DNA of 34,411 nt, from assembly GCF_052116305.1 (NCBI RefSeq), contig NZ_JBQKLI010000021.1:1-34411 (forward strand), read 5' to 3'. Within the stretch, counting starts at the first letter, position 1, and every line of letters starts with the position of its first letter. Positions 7,581 through 16,873 of the stretch are shown here, piece after piece. The DNA is from JBQKLI01 sp012798975. GTDB taxonomy: Bacteria > Bacillota > Clostridia > Tissierellales > Peptoniphilaceae. The notes under the pieces were generated by a model. It was not told the origin of the DNA, ran no database searches, and was given only the letters and a program-made list of their open reading frames with translations. Both the position numbers and the translations under genes were made by a program.

Positions 7581-7910
7581 CTAATCCAGAATAATACTCT
7601 CTCTTTCCAAAGCGGCCCCTTTTAGTTGAAACTTCGAAAAGTTTTCTTCGTTAAGATCTACAAAATCTTCATCCTTAAGAAGAAATAATCGACTTTCCCC
7701 GCCGATCCCCTCACTCTCTAGCCAACTTCTCAAAACCATTGAAAACTCTTTCAGCGTAGTGGCTAGCGAAGATTCCTTAAGAAAAATATTTTGGCTTATA
7801 GAAAAATCTATTTCCCTTAACTCCTCGACAGACTTGGCATTTTTTCCACTAGGATTATAGGCTGATCCTAGTATAATAAAGTGGTTCTCCGAGCCAACCA
7901 TTTCATCCAT
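7581..7910 (-). CDS. C-terminal half of a frameshifted lipoprotein gene
   Basis: A 109-codon frame has a poor start: ATG at 7910 has no ribosome binding site of its own. The same frame stays open upstream (FINEKMDEMVGSE) into the end of the preceding lipoprotein gene. Reading the two together across a T/A-rich spot near 7919-7927 gives a continuous protein of about 270 residues. No domain was recognised; content such as NHFIILGSAYNPSGKNAKS and RLFLLKDEDFVDLNEENF looks like a normal soluble protein. I regard this as the detached tail of one inactivated gene, or the result of a sequencing error in a homopolymer. Confidence 0.5.
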   Translation of the reverse strand: MDEMVGSENHFIILGSAYNPSGKNAKSVEELREIDFSISQNIFLKESSLATTLKEFSMVLRSWLESEGIGGESRLFLLKDEDFVDLNEENFSKFQLKGAALERESIILD

Positions 7911-7918
7911 CTTCTCAT

Positions 7919-8404
7919 TTATAAAAGGCCGATAATCATCTTAGCTGCTATGCTAGGATAATTATCACTAATAGAAACATCACCCTCATCAGAATACTTT
8001 CGTATTACTGTGACGATATCACCTTTGTCTCCATTTTCCGGCCTTGCTGATAAATCTTCCGGCTCTAAAACAGTCGCAGTATAATAAGCCACATAGGAGA
8101 AAGAAACATCATACTTATCCTCAAGATACAGAAGAAGTTCTTCAATTTCCATAATGGATTTTTTCTGTGACACACTCAGCTTCTCATAATCAACAGGTAA
8201 ATTCTCCTGTTCTAAAATAGAAATCTGCCGTTCAGTTAATTCTACCCTGTCCTCTGCCTTCTTTTTCCCAAGATTAGCAGACGTACAACCCGTTAAAATC
8301 AGTATAAGAGTGATGAGTATAACCACTCTTGCACTATTTGATCCTAAAGAAAAACTTCTATTTCTTACATCTATGTTTATAGACTTTACATTAATCTTTA
8401 TCAT
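7919..8404 (-). CDS. Lipoprotein, N-terminal half of a frameshifted gene
   Basis: This 161-codon frame has RBS AGGAG before the ATG at 8404. A hydrophobic segment (about residues 26-39, VVILITLILILTG) ends at Cys40, a good lipobox (LTGC), after an unusually long N-terminal region of 25 residues. The mature part (KKSIMEIEELLLYLEDKYD, FSYVAYYTATVLEPEDL) is not recognised. The frame ends abruptly at KMIIGLL. One extra base near the CCTTTTAT run would continue it into the next frame (PFINEKMDEM) for about 110 more residues. It is likely a membrane-anchored extracytoplasmic protein before the mutation. Confidence 0.6.
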   Translation of the reverse strand: MIKINVKSINIDVRNRSFSLGSNSARVVILITLILILTGCTSANLGKKKAEDRVELTERQISILEQENLPVDYEKLSVSQKKSIMEIEELLLYLEDKYDVSFSYVAYYTATVLEPEDLSARPENGDKGDIVTVIRKYSDEGDVSISDNYPSIAAKMIIGLL

Positions 8405-8660
8405 CGCTTCTCCTAATTAATAGAAATACTGTATTCTTCTACTAATAACTGGACCTGATTATCCATAAGACAACGTTTTGTATTTTACAGAAATAAAATT
8501 CTTTAAAACCACTTATTTATTCGAATATTTCTCTCGATCTATGCTATCTGATCCTTCAATACTATGATAACCCATACCTTTATCTTATATTCTTAATTTC
8601 ACTCCATTACTTTCACCGTAAAACACAAAAAGTCCATCCACCCTCTATATTTACACCTTT

Positions 8661-8880
8661 ATTATACCCTTGCCGTTTTCTTAGTAACAATATTATACAA
8701 TTGTTTTATAGATGAATAACCTTACTTCTGATTCTACTGGTATAAAAGAAGATATATGTTTGTGTGCTCTTTGATACAGAAAAGGCTGAATAACAGATAG
8801 AGGTATGCCATTCAGCCTTTAAAACTTTGTTGATTTAAGTTAACTGCTTATAAACGAACTAGAAGAAGCTGATCCCAAGA
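8661..8880. repeat. Dispersed intergenic repeat, copy C
   Basis: This has the same order of blocks as copy A (532-778): TTATACCCTTGCC, AGTAACAATATTATACAATTGT, CTACTGGTATAAAAGAA, the hairpin, TTTGTTGATTTAA and AAACGAACTAGAAGAAGC. It lies between the stop codon of the STAND gene and the start of the lipoprotein gene, both on the minus strand. The remaining part of the gap, 8405-8660, shows nothing recognisable. Confidence 0.75.
8781..8820. terminator. Hairpin in repeat copy C; possible terminator of the STAND gene
   Basis: A perfect 11-base stem, AAAGGCTGAAT / ATTCAGCCTTT, has an 18-base loop. It lies about 80 bases downstream of the STAND NTPase stop on the minus strand and is followed by a short U-rich stretch in that direction (CTTTTCTG), so it may end that transcript. 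Confidence 0.5.
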
Positions 8881-8897
8881 ATTCACTATATAGACAA

Positions 8898-11800
8898 TTA
8901 ATCATCCCCATTTATAAAATTTTGTAATTCTTCTGCCTTTACCCTCTTTCTTAAGTCAATAACTAGATTTTCAACATAATCCTTATGTTCTATCCATTCT
9001 AAACCATCAAATAAAGGCAATAATGATTCTAAAAATTCAATCTCATCATAAAATACTAGAATTATACTACCCCACCAAGATTTCTTTGAAGCTCTTAAAG
9101 GTATCATCTTAAAGCTCTCAAACTCTTTGTTATTATCCAAAAATAATTTCATATATTCTTTTTTACTTTCCTTTGAAAGCAATGAAATTACTGAAAACAG
9201 ATATATCATCTTTTTCATGTCATTTGAAAATAGGTGGATATATTGTTTTACCCATTCACTTTGCCTTAAAGATAAGTTGTTTTCATCTCTTTCTTTTAAT
9301 AATAGCTTCTCTATAAAATATGGAACATCAAATACTGGATTCTTACAATTAATAATACACTTCTCAATACTCTCATTTATAACGTCTATATATTCATCTA
9401 ATTCGAATAAAAAAAGTAATCTTTCCGAATTGAGTTGAGTGTAGCTTGCATTCTCAGTAACCAAATATACAATATATTTATCTAATATAGTTCTATCAAA
9501 AAGATATATTTCTTTTAGAACTTCACCGTTATAATCAAAAGAATCACTATGAGATACCATGTGGAAATAAATATCCTTCAGCAAGTCCATCTCTTGATTA
9601 AATCTCATAATTATTTCTTTCGGTTCTTTATCCTTAAAATAAAAGAGGCTTTCAAAATATAGTGTAGGAATAAAGGCTGAATATGATTTTTTTATAAGAA
9701 TAATTTCGCACCCTTTGATGAAAGCTTCTTCATCAACTTTGTCATACTTTTCTAAAAATCCCACATCTCTAATAGGAGACGTGGTGATATCTTTATCATT
9801 ATCATCCATTAAAAAAGATAACAATCCTTCAAATTGCTCCCGGTCAATTAATTCTGATGGCACTTCATGATAATATGAATATAGCCATAAATTTTTTTGT
9901 TTGAAGTTTTTATTATTAATCATACTGAATACTTTTTCTTTAGTTGTAATCGTAAAAAGTTTGTTAACTAACATATCAGAACATACATCTAAGGGTGTGT
10001 TTTTATACAAATAATAATCGACTGCCTTTAAGAAAACCTCTGTTTCTATAATATTTAAACAGATTTCTAATCCTCTTCTTATCTTATATCTATTTATTTC
10101 AGGAATATCTTTGCATTGATCACAAATATCTATAATTTTTCTCATGTCTTTTATTTCTACATTACTGACATAATCTTTAACGCCCTGATATTGATTATCT
10201 AATCGTTCTTGATATGTCTTATATTCCCATGTTTTAGGACCTTCTATAACTCTGTATGTCTTAAATGGTTCATTATCAAAGTATTCGGTCCATCGATTAG
10301 TAATATCAATCCCCCTTCTGCTTAACTCTTCTATTAATTCACTCGCTAGAATACAATTCATCAATATATCCGGAGGAAAGCATTTTTTAAATAAAATATC
10401 TATGTATTTTAAATCGAACTCAATAATTGATAAATCTACTTTATTGGCACTTCTCCCATAGGAGCCGATGATATTTTTAATTCTATCTTTGTAAGAAGAT
10501 TTTTCAGACAATTCTAACAAATATTCCCAAATTAATCTTCTATACTCTCTTGCTCCATGACTATTCTCTAAAACTATATTATAAAACACAAATGTTCTTT
10601 TCCGACCATTCTCTCCTGCTATAAACTCTAATCTCAATAACTGTTCAGCTACATCTAAAAATAGATTATTGACGTGATCTATTTTCCATTCCTGTGAATA
10701 TTGCTTTATTTTTTCTAAATATTGGATCTGAGTCCTATACTCCGAATACACGCTATTTTTATCTATTCCAAAATATGAATTACTTGCATGATAAAATTCT
10801 AAATACAAATCTTGACGCTTTAGAAAATATTCAAAAAATAGATCTAATGCAGAAGGTAAGTCCTCCATGCTAGAAAAACCGCCAAGTATATCAATCATTC
10901 TATTATTTATATATTGGTTGCTTTTTCCCTTTTCAATTTCTTCCATAGAAGGCCTATCTACAATTGTTTTCTCCTCTCCTATCTTCTTTCTTAATATAAT
11001 TAAGGTCTTAGTAGGATTAATACTATAAAACGCTCTTACAAACTCAAAAAAATATTCATCCCCTTCTATTTCTAATCTTTCCCACAATCCCCTCATCTCT
11101 TCATAAACAAAATCTATAAGCTCTTCATTTCTAAAGATATTAGTTAATGTATTGATTGAATTAATAGTTTCTTCTTTATAAGATTGAAAACATACATAAA
11201 CTATATTTGATAAGCTCAGTACTTTTTCGTCAAAAAATGCTAATTTCAAAATATAATTTGATAAGCACTGATCAGAAAAACGAACAACTTTATTATCATA
11301 TAAATCTACAATCTCACGTTGGTGAAGTTCATTAATACTCTCAATAAAGTTATCTTTAGTAATATTTACAGCTTTTAAAATCAGAGAGCTTTCATCAATA
11401 ACTTCCAAGTGGATAGTATCTAGAACAGCTACTATTCCTGCAACTCTAAGCGAATCTTTATTTAATAGTATTTCATTATCCTTCAAGTAAATGGAAAAAT
11501 AATCATCATACAATTGTGTTAGATCAAAAATCGATTTTAATCTATTTGAATTTCTCGCAATTTCCGCTGCAAGCAGAGCAATACGAGCATTTCCTTCTGC
11601 TATCGTTATAATTCTATCCTGATATTGAGAATTCATGATTTCTGATGTTGTTTCTAGCAGTACTTTTATTTCTTCATCAGTAAATCTTGTTACTTTAATA
11701 ATTTCATAGGAATTAACTCTACGTATCTTATCAATAACGGCATCTTTCGCATAATCTCGAACTGTTATAATAACTTTTAATTTGAATTCTCGAGATTTTT

Positions 11801-12641
11801 TGGTAATGTATTGAATTAGAAATTCTAATTCTGTTAATTGATTAGCATCATCTATTATTAATATGTATTCACCAGAACTCTCCAATAACAGTTTTATATC
11901 CTCATATATTGGTAATGACTTATTACTTACACAAAATAATTTTGAATTATTATTTAGTAAGTATTCTTGTGCATAATAAAGAGCTAATCTAGTTTTTCCT
12001 ACGCCTGCAGCACCACTTAAAACTATAATATCAGTAGTTTCAAATGCTTTAGTAATATTTACTATTTCCTTTTTTCTAAATAAAAATTCTGTATTAAGAG
12101 GTGCCGCTAATTTATTCAAGTTGTATTCAATTACAAAATCATTATATTCCATGATTTGTCCTGTAGTTATAACTATATCTAAGAAATCTCTAGCAAGAAT
12201 ACTATGGTGTAAATAAATGTCTCCTGCAATTCTATCAATCCCGATTATTATTAATTTAATTCCAGCAGTTTCACAGATCTCTTTTAAAGCCTTATCTTGA
12301 GAAGGCCTAATATTAGAAGAGGTATGACAATAAATAATCTCTGATATTTTTTCTCGTGGTATCTCTGTTACCTCTTCATCAAGACACTTATTAATGTCAT
12401 CTTTCATTTTATTAAATAACGAAGTTTTCTGAGTGGTATACTCCACAAATATATAATTACCGTCTTCTAATATAAAGTAAGTATCTGGAGTACCTTTTGT
12501 AGTTTTTCTAGTTCCTGCTTCTCCTCCTAGAGAAACAATATTTTGATAGCCCATCCTTGATAAATAAGAATCACAAAGATTTTGAAATGATCCTGCATCT
12601 AATTGATTTATTTTCTGTTTAATAGTTTCTATATACCCCAT
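8898..12641 (-). CDS. Nuclease-STAND NTPase, Avs-like antiphage sensor
   Basis: This 1247-residue protein starts after TAGTAGGTG. Residues 1-150 form a probable PD-(D/E)xK nuclease-like domain: helix SFQNLCDSYLSRMGY, then T51-P52-D53, then FVEYTTQK (E67, Q71, K72). Residues about 185-360 are a P-loop NTPase: Walker A GAAGVGKT (210-217), Walker B LIIDD (261-265), Arg295 in TVRDYAKD, and the helix GNARIALLAAEIAR (350 on), as in STAND/nSTAND3 ATPases. The remaining 850 residues are a long, mostly helical region without recognised motifs, the usual place of the sensor in Avs proteins. From the family, a phage protein is probably sensed by the C-terminus, causing oligomerisation and nuclease activation. 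Its place between Mrr and a type I system supports a defence role. The exact Avs class is not decided. Confidence 0.75.
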   Translation of the reverse strand: MGYIETIKQKINQLDAGSFQNLCDSYLSRMGYQNIVSLGGEAGTRKTTKGTPDTYFILEDGNYIFVEYTTQKTSLFNKMKDDINKCLDEEVTEIPREKISEIIYCHTSSNIRPSQDKALKEICETAGIKLIIIGIDRIAGDIYLHHSILARDFLDIVITTGQIMEYNDFVIEYNLNKLAAPLNTEFLFRKKEIVNITKAFETTDIIVLSGAAGVGKTRLALYYAQEYLLNNNSKLFCVSNKSLPIYEDIKLLLESSGEYILIIDDANQLTELEFLIQYITKKSREFKLKVIITVRDYAKDAVIDKIRRVNSYEIIKVTRFTDEEIKVLLETTSEIMNSQYQDRIITIAEGNARIALLAAEIARNSNRLKSIFDLTQLYDDYFSIYLKDNEILLNKDSLRVAGIVAVLDTIHLEVIDESSLILKAVNITKDNFIESINELHQREIVDLYDNKVVRFSDQCLSNYILKLAFFDEKVLSLSNIVYVCFQSYKEETINSINTLTNIFRNEELIDFVYEEMRGLWERLEIEGDEYFFEFVRAFYSINPTKTLIILRKKIGEEKTIVDRPSMEEIEKGKSNQYINNRMIDILGGFSSMEDLPSALDLFFEYFLKRQDLYLEFYHASNSYFGIDKNSVYSEYRTQIQYLEKIKQYSQEWKIDHVNNLFLDVAEQLLRLEFIAGENGRKRTFVFYNIVLENSHGAREYRRLIWEYLLELSEKSSYKDRIKNIIGSYGRSANKVDLSIIEFDLKYIDILFKKCFPPDILMNCILASELIEELSRRGIDITNRWTEYFDNEPFKTYRVIEGPKTWEYKTYQERLDNQYQGVKDYVSNVEIKDMRKIIDICDQCKDIPEINRYKIRRGLEICLNIIETEVFLKAVDYYLYKNTPLDVCSDMLVNKLFTITTKEKVFSMINNKNFKQKNLWLYSYYHEVPSELIDREQFEGLLSFLMDDNDKDITTSPIRDVGFLEKYDKVDEEAFIKGCEIILIKKSYSAFIPTLYFESLFYFKDKEPKEIIMRFNQEMDLLKDIYFHMVSHSDSFDYNGEVLKEIYLFDRTILDKYIVYLVTENASYTQLNSERLLFLFELDEYIDVINESIEKCIINCKNPVFDVPYFIEKLLLKERDENNLSLRQSEWVKQYIHLFSNDMKKMIYLFSVISLLSKESKKEYMKLFLDNNKEFESFKMIPLRASKKSWWGSIILVFYDEIEFLESLLPLFDGLEWIEHKDYVENLVIDLRKRVKAEELQNFINGDD

Positions 12642-12773
12642 AAATTACACCTACTATAAATACTCCTTCACTATTACTGTCCAACATACTACTCACTCAT
12701 ACTTAGTAAAAATTCCTAAAGGTTTGCTTAATATGATACTCCTTAAAATTATTTAACTTTTTATGCTGTACAT

Positions 12774-12849
12774 TTAATTAGATGCTTGCCATTTTCCAGC
12801 TTTATAAGCTTTAATAATATATTCATCTAACATTCCCATTTCATTTGGG
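12774..12849 (-). pseudogene. 3' fragment of an unidentified gene cut by the IS256 element
   Basis: From the inner IS boundary at 12849 the minus strand reads 24 open codons and a stop (with GMLDEYIIKAYKAGKWQASN at the end), in natural-looking amino acid composition. The frame starts exactly where the IS ends, so this looks like the tail of a gene whose front part was removed. No matching front part is found on the other side of the IS. The family is unknown. Confidence 0.35.
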
Positions 12850-14019
12850 TAGTGTAAAATCTTTTATGTAACCTCACTTGAAATACTTTTGTCAACAATC
12901 TTCATGATTCCCTCTAAAGGGAATCGCTGCCTGAAAACATTTCTCTTCGTTCAGCCTGTACTTTTCCAAATCCTTTATGAATCCGATTTCCGAATCGTTC
13001 ATTATATTCTAATGAAATCGTACAAACTAAGCGATCTAATGCATTTTCATTCGGAAATTGCTCTTTAATTTTTGTTCGTTTCGTAATGCATTTATTAAAG
13101 TTTTCGAATAAATTAATGGTATGAAAACTTCTTTGTATTTCTTTTGGAAAGGTCAAATACGTATACAAATTATCGTGTTTTTCTAATGTTTGTTTTGCTT
13201 TCGGATAGCAATGGCTCTATTTTTCGATGAATTTATTATAATTTTTTAGGGCTGCTTTTAAATCTATTAACTGATGAATAAGTCGCAGATCATCACCTAC
13301 TTCCGCTTTATTTTTTGCCCGTCTATGCTTTATGACATTACGATTAATATGCATTCAACATGCTTGAGATGTCTCCCTTTCGGAAATTCTTCCAGTAAAG
13401 CATCCTTTAAGCCAGAAAGTGGCATCACGAAAAAACATAACAGAACGACTTTTTATCGAACGATTATGAAAGGCTTTTACATCTTTATCCACTATTTTTG
13501 TTATGTTGGAAAGGGTAGCAGGAGATTGATGATGTCCATATATTTTCTGAATTAAATCACCTAGTTCACGGGTTGGGTTCCCTTTTTCATAAAGCTGAAT
13601 TACTGTGGTTTCTAAGTCCCCTGCTGTCTGTTGATGTGCAGGGATCAGACCTTGAATAAATTCCCCCATCTGGTCTTTTGGAACCTAGAGATAAAGGGTT
13701 CCAAAGGTGGTTTTTAATTTTCGTTCATAATAACCGTTTCGAGAATTTCCGTAAGTTGTAACCGATAGGATCATAACGCTCATAGTCTAAAAATACCGTT
13801 AATTCATTCTTTAATATTTGATTTATCGCTAGTTCTATTTGAAGGCGAAAAAATTCTTTAATATCGTCACCTTTGGTTATTGTTTTAATGAGTTCTGTGG
13901 TAAAATATTCCATAAAGAGGGTCTCCTTTTCTATTTTGTCGGTTAACAAAATTTTACAAGAAAAGGCCCTCTTTTTCTATATTAAATAAAAGAATGTTTA
14001 CACATAATATTTTACACTA
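12850..14019 (-). mobile_element. Degenerate IS256-family element with terminal inverted repeats
   Basis: The ends are imperfect inverted repeats. 12850 on reads TAGTGTAAAATCTTTTATG on the plus strand; the complement of the end at 14019 reads TAGTGTAAAATATTATGTG. The first 11 bases are identical, and an AAAA/TTTA pattern continues inside. The transposase remnant fills the 1170 bases between them, a normal length minus small deletions. No clear 8-9 base target duplication is seen at the flanks. Confidence 0.75.
12914..13913 (-). pseudogene. IS256 (mutator-type) transposase, multiply frameshifted
   Basis: Pieces of one transposase appear in order in different frames. The N-terminus (MEYFTTELIKTITKGDDIKE, from ATG 13913 with AAAGGAG upstream, through LTVFLDYERYDPIGYN) is followed after a frameshift by YGNSRNGYYERKLK and an in-frame stop. 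The middle part MGEFIQGLIPAHQQ through FHNRSIKSR and DATFW is next; this holds the first catalytic Asp region. Further shifted pieces follow, and the C-terminal block begins LYTYLTFPKEIQRS and ends HKGFGKVQAERREMF. At least three frameshifts and two stops make it inactive. Confidence 0.9.
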
Positions 14020-14159
14020 TGTTATTATTCAATTTTCTATACTCTTATTCAATATAATTTTCTAAAATCTATACACCTTCATCCCAAAGATTCAATAAAT
14101 AATTTCTTACCATTCTATTAATATCTCTCATATTTTTATATCTACTGGCAATAATTATT

Positions 14160-15455
14160 TCATGAATATTTTTTGCCGAACATCCTTGATAATATCATTT
14201 TTTTTATAAAATCAATTTTTTTAAGATTATCATTACAAATAGTTTCAATTTCTATTACTCGTACTATAGTTCTTTTAGCTCTTTCTGTAATAACTAATTG
14301 TTCTTCTAAAGAAGGTATGGGGACTTTCATCGTTTTTAGTTTCTTTGCATTAACACCAGGTAACGCTATTCCTTGAGATAAATCTGTTATCTGCTCCCAA
14401 TATAAAGGAGATTGAAAATACTGGTATAAATAATCTTCATCCAATTTTTCTCTATTATTAATAGTAACTCTTATTAGGTAAGATGCAAAAACAGAATTAA
14501 CTTCATCTCTTATTAAATAGCTTTTTCCGGTTGTTGCTCCCGTTCTAGCCACAACGATATCTCTTTTTTGAAGAAAATATTTTTCGAAATTCTTATCATC
14601 AATTTTACAATAAGGAACTTTATTCCAATTTACAGAGCCCTCTTGTATATCAGTAATCCTTAAAAATTTAGGGCCTATCTCTTCTAAACATGCACTTTCT
14701 GTGTATCCATACTGTGTTTCTATAAGCTTCCCTAATTCATATGTTTCCCAACTATCCATACTAACACCATTCTCCTCTCGCCATTTTTTCGTTAACTCTC
14801 CTGTAAAGGCTTTATGGAGGATGGCGGATCTTCTATTTTCAGAGGATTCTAATACAGATTCTACTTTTTCTTTTGCTTCCTCTAGTTTTGAGAAGAGGCT
14901 TTCAATTTGTTTCACTATCTCTAACTGTTTTTCTATAGGTGCAATTGGCACAACATACTTATTAACCATTTTAGGTTGAGCTCTCATTAATGAACCTCCA
15001 ACCCCTGATACATTTGATAACATAAATTCTCTAAACATTCCTGATCTAAAATACCACATTAAATAATTTGGTATTAAAACTTTAGATCTAATGTGTATCC
15101 ACTCTGAAGATGCGATTAATCTGTGTTCAGTATACTTGGTTACTATCCAGACTCTGTTAATTCTTGGATTAATTTTACATAATAATATATCATTTTTTTC
15201 TACTTCTTTTTTACTAGAACCTATTTCTTTTCCCCTTAATATCTCTGGAAAATCTTCATCATAACTCGGTACACTATATAACTCAAATTCTTCATCCGGG
15301 AATTTACTAGGCTCTATAGATTTCCCTGTAAAGCTATTAATATCTTCAAGCCTAACCCATTTCCACCCCTCCGGCAGTTCATAAGGCCACTCACTCTCCG
15401 GCACTAAAGCCTTTTCTAGTCGTTCTTCTTCTGTTAATTCTTTTTTCTTCGCCAT
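14160..15455 (-). CDS. hsdS: Type I restriction-modification specificity subunit HsdS
   Basis: This 431-residue protein has two target-recognition domains, each binding one half of the split recognition sequence: TRD1 about residues 20-185 (PEGWKWVRLEDI to PIAPIEKQLEIV) and TRD2 about 235-395 (DSWETYELGKLIETQYGYT to VPIPSLEEQLVI). Between them lies the conserved coiled-coil spacer with KLEEAKEKVESVLE and RRSAILHKAFTGELTKKWR. A shorter second coil ends the protein. Its ATG overlaps the hsdM stop by one base (TAATG), so translation is coupled. It is the last gene of hsdRMS. No second or inverted hsdS copy lies nearby, so there is no sign of specificity switching here. Confidence 0.95.
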   Translation of the reverse strand: MAKKKELTEEERLEKALVPESEWPYELPEGWKWVRLEDINSFTGKSIEPSKFPDEEFELYSVPSYDEDFPEILRGKEIGSSKKEVEKNDILLCKINPRINRVWIVTKYTEHRLIASSEWIHIRSKVLIPNYLMWYFRSGMFREFMLSNVSGVGGSLMRAQPKMVNKYVVPIAPIEKQLEIVKQIESLFSKLEEAKEKVESVLESSENRRSAILHKAFTGELTKKWREENGVSMDSWETYELGKLIETQYGYTESACLEEIGPKFLRITDIQEGSVNWNKVPYCKIDDKNFEKYFLQKRDIVVARTGATTGKSYLIRDEVNSVFASYLIRVTINNREKLDEDYLYQYFQSPLYWEQITDLSQGIALPGVNAKKLKTMKVPIPSLEEQLVITERAKRTIVRVIEIETICNDNLKKIDFIKKMILSRMFGKKYS

Positions 15456-16873
15456 TACTTTTCCTCCGTAAGTGCTTGGAGTTCTTTGACTACACTTCTT
15501 AGAAGATCCGCTGCTTCTTCCAGCTGGTCGGCGGCTTCTTGGGCACTTTCTATGGGGTCGGGGAGGTCTTCATAGTCGATGATGGAGTCGTCTCGAATAA
15601 GGCCTAGGTCTAGGGAATTGCCTTTTTTCTCGATGTCTTCTCTTGTGAAGAGGTTCCATCTCGGATCTGTTACGGCATCTCTGTCTTCTGCGTTATATGC
15701 CAGTTCGAAGTCTTTAAAGTGTTCTGTTTTAAGGGGTTTTGTTTTTCCGAAGGTTTGCATGTTGGTTCTTAGGTCATAGAACCAGACTTTGTCTGTATTT
15801 CCTTGGTCTGTTTCTCCTCTGGTGAAGAAGAGGACATTTGTTTTTACTCCTTGGGCATAGAAGATTCCTGTAGGGAGTCTTAGTACGGTATGAAGGTTGC
15901 ATTTTTCCATCAAGTCGACTCTGATTTTTTCTCCATCTCCATCAGCGAAAAGGACATTATCCGGGAAGACTACAGCGGCTCTTGCTTTTCCGTTTGGTTT
16001 TAGACTTCTATAGATGTGCTGCAGGAAGTTTAGCTGTTTATTGCTTGTAGGGAAGGTGAAGTCTTCTCTTGTGGCACGCTCTCCTCCTTTTTTCGTTCCG
16101 AAAGGGGGGTTTGTGAGTACAAGGTCGAAGTTTTTCATATTTTTACCGATATTTGTAAGGGTATCTCCTAAGGTGATCTCTCCTTCGATGTCGTGAAGCA
16201 TGGCATTCATAAGGGCTAGTCGATGGGTTTCGTGAACAAGTTCGCAGCCTGAGAAGGCTTTTGTTTTTTGAAAATGTGCCTCTTCTGCATCGAGATCAAA
16301 CAAATCGTCTGTTTGTTCTTTTATATACTGGTCAGCTGCGATCATAAATCCGAAGGTTCCGCAGGCCGGGTCATTGCATAGTTCTCCTACTTGAGGCTTC
16401 ATCAGCCTTGTCATTACGTCGATTAAGACTCGTGGTGTGAAGTATTGTCCTGCTCCTGATTTTTTCTCGTTGGCATTCTTTTCTAAAAGTCCTTCGTATA
16501 GATTTCCAAGTCCTTCTTCTTTCGCTGAGTACCAGTCTAGTTTATCGATAGAAAGGATAATCTTTTCTATATTTTTAGGCTCGTCGATATTAGACACAGC
16601 TCCGTGGTAGATTTGCTGAACTCTTCCGGTACATTCTTCTCCGAGATAGTCTAATAGTTCTTTATAGAATTTCTTTAGTTCGATTCCGCTTTTTGAGACA
16701 AGTTGATCCCAGCGGTATTCTGCTGGGATCTGTTCTTCTACTCCTGTTTCTTTTGCCATTTTCAGAAAGAGGATATAGGTAAGCTCCGTCACATACTGAT
16801 GATAAGTTATTCCGTCATCTCTAAGTACATTGCAGAGATTCCATAGTTTTGAAACAATTTCTTGTGTTGTCAT
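15455..16873 (-). CDS. hsdM: Type I restriction-modification methyltransferase HsdM
   Basis: This 472-residue N6-adenine methyltransferase has an N-terminal helical HsdM_N domain (about residues 5-130, with WNLCNVLRDDGITYHQYVTEL). The Rossmann methylase domain shows GAGQYFTPR (141-149), the SAM-binding motif DPACGTFGF (168-176) and the catalytic NPPF (255-258). With HsdS it methylates host sites; with HsdR it forms the restriction complex. Its ATG overlaps the hsdR stop as ATGA, and it overlaps hsdS by one base, so all three are translated as a unit. Length and motifs are complete. Confidence 0.96.
   Translation of the reverse strand: MTTQEIVSKLWNLCNVLRDDGITYHQYVTELTYILFLKMAKETGVEEQIPAEYRWDQLVSKSGIELKKFYKELLDYLGEECTGRVQQIYHGAVSNIDEPKNIEKIILSIDKLDWYSAKEEGLGNLYEGLLEKNANEKKSGAGQYFTPRVLIDVMTRLMKPQVGELCNDPACGTFGFMIAADQYIKEQTDDLFDLDAEEAHFQKTKAFSGCELVHETHRLALMNAMLHDIEGEITLGDTLTNIGKNMKNFDLVLTNPPFGTKKGGERATREDFTFPTSNKQLNFLQHIYRSLKPNGKARAAVVFPDNVLFADGDGEKIRVDLMEKCNLHTVLRLPTGIFYAQGVKTNVLFFTRGETDQGNTDKVWFYDLRTNMQTFGKTKPLKTEHFKDFELAYNAEDRDAVTDPRWNLFTREDIEKKGNSLDLGLIRDDSIIDYEDLPDPIESAQEAADQLEEAADLLRSVVKELQALTEEK

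Noticed and set aside
9127..9438. Plus-strand ORF of 103 codons inside the STAND gene, and other antisense ORFs in hsdR, hsdM, MATE and PFL genes
   Set aside because: Antisense shadows of well-supported genes with no ribosome sites or recognisable domains.
12660..12682. Promoter TTGGAC-16-TATTTA before the STAND gene
   Set aside because: The -10 box would lie almost at the ribosome binding site, so the leader would be very short; not convincing.
14069..14175. Open frame overlapping the end of hsdS and running on to 14069 (with SRYKNMRDINRMVRNYLL)
   Set aside because: Natural-looking composition, but no ribosome site and no continuation across the IS256 element; may be a former hsdS tail or chance.
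14160..15455. Phase-variable or invertible hsdS
   Set aside because: Only one hsdS, no second specificity gene, no recombinase and no inverted repeats around the recognition domains.
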